A stretch of DNA of 64,000 nt, taken from Streptomyces sp. Mut1 (GTDB taxonomy: Bacteria; Actinomycetota; Actinomycetes; Streptomycetales; Streptomycetaceae). The notes under the pieces were generated by a model that saw only the letters and a program-made list of their open reading frames with translations, had not been told where the DNA came from and searched no databases. The stretch lies in contig NZ_CP120997.1 in NCBI RefSeq assembly GCF_030719295.1, positions 6,520,001 through 6,584,000 on the forward strand, written 5' to 3'. The number at the start of each line of letters is the position of its first letter. Position 1 is the first letter of the stretch. Below, piece by piece: positions 60,349 through 64,000 of this stretch. A program made the position numbers and the translations under genes.

Positions 60349-60981
60349 TCAGCGGCGGATGAGCCTGCGGGCCGTCGCCGCGGCGACGGCGGAGGTGCGC
60401 GAATCGACGCCGAGCTTGGCGTAGATGTGCACCAGATGGGACTTCACCGTCGCCTGGCTGAGGAAGAGCCGCTTGCTGATCTCCGCGTTCGACAGGCCCT
60501 CGCCGACCAGTTGCAGGACCTCCAGCTCGCGCTTGGTGAGCGCCTGGGCCGGGGTCCGCATGCGGTCCATCAGCCGGTGCGCGACGGCGGGCGCCAGGGC
60601 GGAGCGGCCGGCGGCCGCCGTACGCACCGCCGCGGCCAGTTCCTCGGGCGGCGCGTCCTTCAGCAGATAGCCCGCCGCACCCGCCTCGACCGCCGCCAGG
60701 ATGTCCGCGTCGCTGTCGTACGTCGTCAGGATCAGCACCCGGGGCGCGTCCGGCGCCGCCGTGATCTCAGCCGTGGCCTGCGAGCCGTGCATGCCGGAGC
60801 CGAACTGGAGGTCCATCAGGACCACGTCCAGCCCGCCCGCCGCGGCACGCGCCACCGCCTCCTCGGCGGTGGCGGCCTCGGCGACGACCCGGAAGTCCGG
60901 CTCGGTGTCCAGTACGGCCCGCAGCCCCGCGCGCACCACCGGGTGGTCGTCGGCGAGCAGCAGCCTGATCGGGGTGCTCAT
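60349..60981 (-). CDS. NarL/FixJ-type response regulator
   Basis: A 210-residue two-component regulator. Receiver domain with phospho-acceptor Asp in [15 protein letters not shown] and the acidic pair [15 protein letters not shown]-terminal LuxR helix-turn-helix ([40 protein letters not shown]). ATG overlaps the kinase stop by 4 bp (ATGA). It probably activates the divergent ABC transporter genes at 62.3-64 kb. Confidence 0.95.
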   Translation of the reverse strand: MSTPIRLLLADDHPVVRAGLRAVLDTEPDFRVVAEAATAEEAVARAAAGGLDVVLMDLQFGSGMHGSQATAEITAAPDAPRVLILTTYDSDADILAAVEAGAAGYLLKDAPPEELAAAVRTAAAGRSALAPAVAHRLMDRMRTPAQALTKRELEVLQLVGEGLSNAEISKRLFLSQATVKSHLVHIYAKLGVDSRTSAVAAATARRLIRR

Positions 60982-62180
60982 GCCGCGTCCTGCCCGGTCC
61001 GGCCGACGGGGAGCGGCAGCGTCAGCGCGACGGCGGTGCCCTGGCCGGGCGCCGACTCCACGCTCAGGGTGCCGCCGAGCGAACGGGCCCGGGAGCGCAT
61101 GGCGGGCAGGCCGAAGCCCCCGGACCCGGTGTCACCGCCCGCCGGGGCCTCCGGCCCGAAGCCCCGGCCGTCGTCCACCACGTCCAGCGACACCGAGGTG
61201 TCCATGAAGCTCAGCGTGATCTCCGCCCGCCGGGCCCCGGCGTGCCGCACGGTGTTGGCCAGCGCCGACTGCGCGGTCCGCAGCAGCGCCACCTCGTACG
61301 GCGTGGGCAGCTCGACCGGTGTCCCGCTCACGGCGAACTGCACGGTGAGCGCGGGTGTGGTCGTACGGGCCGAGAGCCGTTCCAGGGCGGCGGCCAGGGA
61401 ACCGTTCTCCAGATCGGGCGGGGTCAGCGCGCGGACGAAGCGCCGGGCCTCGGCGAGGTTGTCCTGCGCCGCCTCGCGCGCCCGGCGCACATGGGCGGCG
61501 GCGGGCGCGTCCTCGGGCAGGGTCCGTTCGGCGGCGCGCAGCAGCAGCTGGATGCTGGACAGGCCCTGGGCGAGGGTGTCGTGGATCTCCCGGGCCAGCC
61601 GCTCGCGCTCGGCGAGGGTCCCCGCGGCGCGCTCCGCCTCGGCCAGCTCCGCCCGGGTGGCCACCAGCTCCTCGATGAGCTCGCGGCGCCGCTCGCTCTC
61701 CCGGAACAGCGCCTCGTACCCGAGGACCGTGGCGACGGCGACCGCCGCGCCGAGCAGCGGGCCGATGAACGTGCCGGGTGTCACCGCCTGCCCGTGCAGC
61801 AGGAAGCTCGCGATGGCGGCGGCCGCCGTGACCGCCACGGCCGGCAGGCTCCACCGGATCGGCAGCAGGTGCAGCTGGAGGAAGTAGAGCGGGAAGGCCA
61901 CCCACAGCGCGTCCGGCGACAGCACCAGCAGCGCCGCCCACAGCACGCCGAGCACCGCGAGCCACGCCGCGCCCGCCCGCGTCCCCGGCTGCACGAACGG
62001 GGCCGCGGCCCCCGCCACGTACACCGCCGCCAGCACGCAGGCGGCCACGATCACCGCGCCGGGGTGCGCCTGCCCGTCACTGACGGCCTTGGCGGCGGCG
62101 AGCGCCAGCAGGCCCAGCATGAGGCCGTGCAGACACAGCCGCAGCGCGGCGGCGACCGGGGGATGAGCGCGCGTTTCCAT
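60978..62180 (-). CDS. NarX-type sensor histidine kinase
   Basis: A 400-residue membrane histidine kinase with about five N-terminal helices ([20 protein letters not shown] onward; a loose input domain), a dimerisation domain with phospho-His in [15 protein letters not shown], and a HATPase domain ([40 protein letters not shown]). This build is typical of Streptomyces kinases that respond to membrane or antibiotic stress. It precedes and overlaps the response-regulator gene. Confidence 0.93.
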   Translation of the reverse strand: METRAHPPVAAALRLCLHGLMLGLLALAAAKAVSDGQAHPGAVIVAACVLAAVYVAGAAAPFVQPGTRAGAAWLAVLGVLWAALLVLSPDALWVAFPLYFLQLHLLPIRWSLPAVAVTAAAAIASFLLHGQAVTPGTFIGPLLGAAVAVATVLGYEALFRESERRRELIEELVATRAELAEAERAAGTLAERERLAREIHDTLAQGLSSIQLLLRAAERTLPEDAPAAAHVRRAREAAQDNLAEARRFVRALTPPDLENGSLAAALERLSARTTTPALTVQFAVSGTPVELPTPYEVALLRTAQSALANTVRHAGARRAEITLSFMDTSVSLDVVDDGRGFGPEAPAGGDTGSGGFGLPAMRSRARSLGGTLSVESAPGQGTAVALTLPLPVGRTGQDAA

Positions 62181-62290
62181 GATGAGTCCAGCGTAGGCGC
62201 GGGCCGCCCGGGGCCGGTCAATCGAAAGGTTGATGTCGGCACCAGCTCGCGGGCGATGTTTCCGGGGCCGGGGAAAAGGACGCTGGAGTC

Positions 62291-63373
62291 ATGTTCGTCG
62301 CATGGAGAGATCTTCGGTTCGCCAAGGGCCGGTTCGCCCTCATGGGCACGGTCGTGGTCCTGATCACGCTGCTCGTGGGCCTGCTGTCCGGTCTGACGGC
62401 CGGACTGGCCCGGGAGAACACCTCGGCCGTCACCGGGCTGAACGCCGACCACCTGGCGTTCGCCGCCCCGCCCGACGGCCGGTCGGTGTCCTTCACCGAT
62501 TCGGCCGTCGAGGAGTCCGCCTGGCGCGACTGGGCCGGCCGGCCCGGCGTCGAGTCCGCGCAGCCCCTCGGCATCAGCACCCTGAACGCCGCCGCCGACG
62601 GAGGGAAGCGTACGGCGGCCGTCTCCGCGTTCGGGGTCGAGCCCGGCAGCGGGCTGACGCCCCCCGGCACCCGGGTCGCGCCGGGCGAGGTCGTCCTCTC
62701 GGAGGGCGGCGCCGACGAGCTGGCCGCACACGCAGGTGACCGGCTGCGGATCGGCGGCCAGGAGGTCACCGTCGCCGCCGTCGCGGGAGACGCCTCCTAC
62801 AGCCACACACCGGTCGTGTGGACCGCGCTCGCCGACTGGCAGAAGACCGGCGGCGGCGCGGGTGGCGACGCCACCGTCATCGCCCTGACCACCACCTCGG
62901 GCGCCGACCTGGCAGCGGGCGACAAGGCGGCGGGCACCCGCACGCTCACGCTCGACGACTCACTGACCGCCATCGGCTCCTACCAGGCCGAGAACGGCTC
63001 CCTGCAACTGATGCGCGGCTTCCTCTTCGCCATCTCCGCCCTGGTCATCGGCGCGTTCTTCACCGTCTGGACCATCCAGCGCAGCGGTGACGTCGCCGTC
63101 CTCAAGGCGCTGGGCGCCTCCACCCCGTATCTGCTCAGGGACGCGCTCGGGCAGGCCGTCGTGATGCTCGCCGCCGGCACCGGGCTCGGCACCGCGCTCG
63201 CCTCCGGCATCGGCGCCCTGGTCTCCGGCGGGGCCGTGCCCTTCGTCCTGGACACGGCGACCGTCCTCGTCCCGGCCGCCGTGCTCATCGTCCTCGGCGC
63301 CGCCGGGGCCGCCCTGTCCATCCGGCGGATCACCTCCGTCGACCCGCTCACCGCGCTCGGAAGTGCCCGATGA
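62291..63373 (+). CDS. FtsX-like ABC permease (MacB/LolC type)
   Basis: A 360-residue permease: one N-terminal membrane helix (FALMGTVVVLITLLVGLLSG), a large extracellular domain (about 45-230), then three C-terminal helices (FLFAISALVIGAFFTVWTI; AVVMLAAGTGLGTALASGI; VLVPAAVLIVLGAAGAALSI). This is the FtsX/MacB layout. GGAG precedes the ATG. Coupled to the ATPase by ATGA. Members export peptides, antibiotics or lipoproteins. Confidence 0.9.
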   Translation: MFVAWRDLRFAKGRFALMGTVVVLITLLVGLLSGLTAGLARENTSAVTGLNADHLAFAAPPDGRSVSFTDSAVEESAWRDWAGRPGVESAQPLGISTLNAAADGGKRTAAVSAFGVEPGSGLTPPGTRVAPGEVVLSEGGADELAAHAGDRLRIGGQEVTVAAVAGDASYSHTPVVWTALADWQKTGGGAGGDATVIALTTTSGADLAAGDKAAGTRTLTLDDSLTAIGSYQAENGSLQLMRGFLFAISALVIGAFFTVWTIQRSGDVAVLKALGASTPYLLRDALGQAVVMLAAGTGLGTALASGIGALVSGGAVPFVLDTATVLVPAAVLIVLGAAGAALSIRRITSVDPLTALGSAR

Positions 63374-64000
63374 CCCTCACGCTCACCGATGTCACCCTCA
63401 CCTACCCGGACGGCGACGGGCGCCTCACCGCCCTGGACCGCGTCGCGCTCGACGTCCCCGCCGGCACCCTCACCGCCGTCGTCGGCCCGTCCGGCTCCGG
63501 CAAGTCGAGTCTCCTCGCGGTCGCCGCGACACTGGTCGCCCCCGACGAGGGCGCGGTCGTCGTCGCCGGTACGGACACCGCGGGACTGGGGCGCGCGGAC
63601 AAGGCGGCGCTGCGCCGGGAGCGGATCGGCATCGTCTTCCAGCAGCCCAACCTGCTGCCCTCGCTGACCGCCGCCGAACAGCTCCAGGTCATGACGCACC
63701 TGTCGGGCCGCCCGGCCAAGGCCGCCCGCTCCCGGGCGCTCGAACTGCTCGACGCGGTCGGCCTCGCCGGCCAGGCCGGCCGCAGGCCCCACCAGCTGTC
63801 CGGCGGGCAGCGCCAGCGGATCAACATCGCGCGGGCCCTGATGAACGACCCGGCGCTCCTGCTCGTCGACGAGCCGACCAGCGCCCTCGACCACGAACGC
63901 GGCGCGGCCGTCCTCGACCTCCTCGTGACGCTGACCCGGCAGCGGTCCACGGCGACGGTCCTGGTCACCCACGACCGCACCCACCTGGACCGCATGGACC
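63370..64000 (+). CDS. ABC transporter ATPase (MacB/LolD type), 3' truncated by window
   Basis: The first 210 codons of an ABC ATPase. Walker A GPSGSGKSS (about 40-48), Q-loop IVFQQPNLLPSLTAAEQL, signature LSGGQRQRINIARAL and Walker B LLLVDEPTSALDHERG, plus the His switch in LVTHDRTH, are present. It pairs with the FtsX-like permease; the rest lies outside the window. The divergent two-component system is the likely regulator. Confidence 0.93.
   Translation, partial: MTLTLTDVTLTYPDGDGRLTALDRVALDVPAGTLTAVVGPSGSGKSSLLAVAATLVAPDEGAVVVAGTDTAGLGRADKAALRRERIGIVFQQPNLLPSLTAAEQLQVMTHLSGRPAKAARSRALELLDAVGLAGQAGRRPHQLSGGQRQRINIARALMNDPALLLVDEPTSALDHERGAAVLDLLVTLTRQRSTATVLVTHDRTHLDRMD

Noticed and set aside
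1..64000. rRNA, tRNA, prophage or attachment site
   Set aside because: No tRNA cloverleaf, rRNA block or phage gene was noticed, and no direct repeat pair flanking the 17-27 kb island was found by eye.

Overview
The window is chromosomal DNA from a Streptomyces-type actinomycete. GC is very high throughout, GTG/TTG starts and 4-base stop/start overlaps (ATGA, GTGA, TTGA) are common, one gene carries a TTA codon, and the content is typical of the genus (TerD, DUF5709, DUF6296, DUF5955, chitinase and chitosanases, sugar ABC importer without its own ATPase). No rRNA, tRNA, CRISPR array or phage structural gene was seen.

Layout. 1-14.3 kb: end of a fused ABC exporter, aldo/keto reductase, small conserved proteins, TerD, a DMT permease, an AlkZ-like protein, and a GAF-LuxR regulator divergent from two coupled acyl-CoA synthetases. 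14.5-16.4 kb: glyoxylate carboligase (gcl). 17-27 kb: an island with two IS remnants, a truncated GNAT gene, a MerR regulator, a two-protein RibD-like pair, GNAT and regulator genes, then a coupled run of an unknown protein, an APH-like kinase, a lactate-dehydrogenase-like protein and an HprK-like P-loop protein. 27.2-30.8 kb: catalase, tartronate-semialdehyde reductase (glxR), hydroxypyruvate isomerase (hyi). 30.9-38.3 kb: CBM3-GH16 secreted enzyme, GH20 hexosaminidase, sugar ABC importer, GntR regulator. 38.4-45.9 kb: lactonase-like protein, small HTH regulator, urate breakdown operon (uraD, uraH, uricase), a decayed permease, 8-oxoguanine deaminase and a nucleobase permease. 46-52.8 kb: two chitosanases, FN3 lipoprotein, GH18 chitinase. 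53-55.5 kb: a three-gene operon of a repeat protein, a JmjC oxygenase and a thioredoxin-like ferredoxin. 55.6-59.2 kb: malate synthase and an apparently intact IS200/IS605 element with tnpA and tnpB. 59.2-64 kb: MocA-like transferase, DUF5955 protein, and a two-component system divergent from an FtsX/LolD-type ABC transporter that runs off the window.

How the genes fit together. Much of the window is a purine-to-glyoxylate route. The permease imports bases, 8-oxoguanine deaminase makes urate, uricase/UraH/UraD give allantoin, catalase removes the H2O2 made by uricase, and glyoxylate from allantoin is used by Gcl, Hyi, GlxR and malate synthase. MocA may mature the molybdenum cofactor of xanthine dehydrogenase. 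Two sequence signals tie this together: an identical 25-bp operator-like element upstream of both catalase and the uricase operon, and pairs of 15-bp palindromes with a 21-bp period upstream of gcl, hyi and malate synthase. A second theme is chitin/chitosan use (dre-type promoter, CsnR-type box, GH18, GH46, GH20, sugar importer).

The best candidates for an undescribed system are the repeat-protein/JmjC/ferredoxin operon at 53-55.5 kb, which looks like a peptide-modification cassette, and the kinase/dehydrogenase/HprK-like set at 23-27 kb. Functions given are from motif reading by eye; no database search was run.
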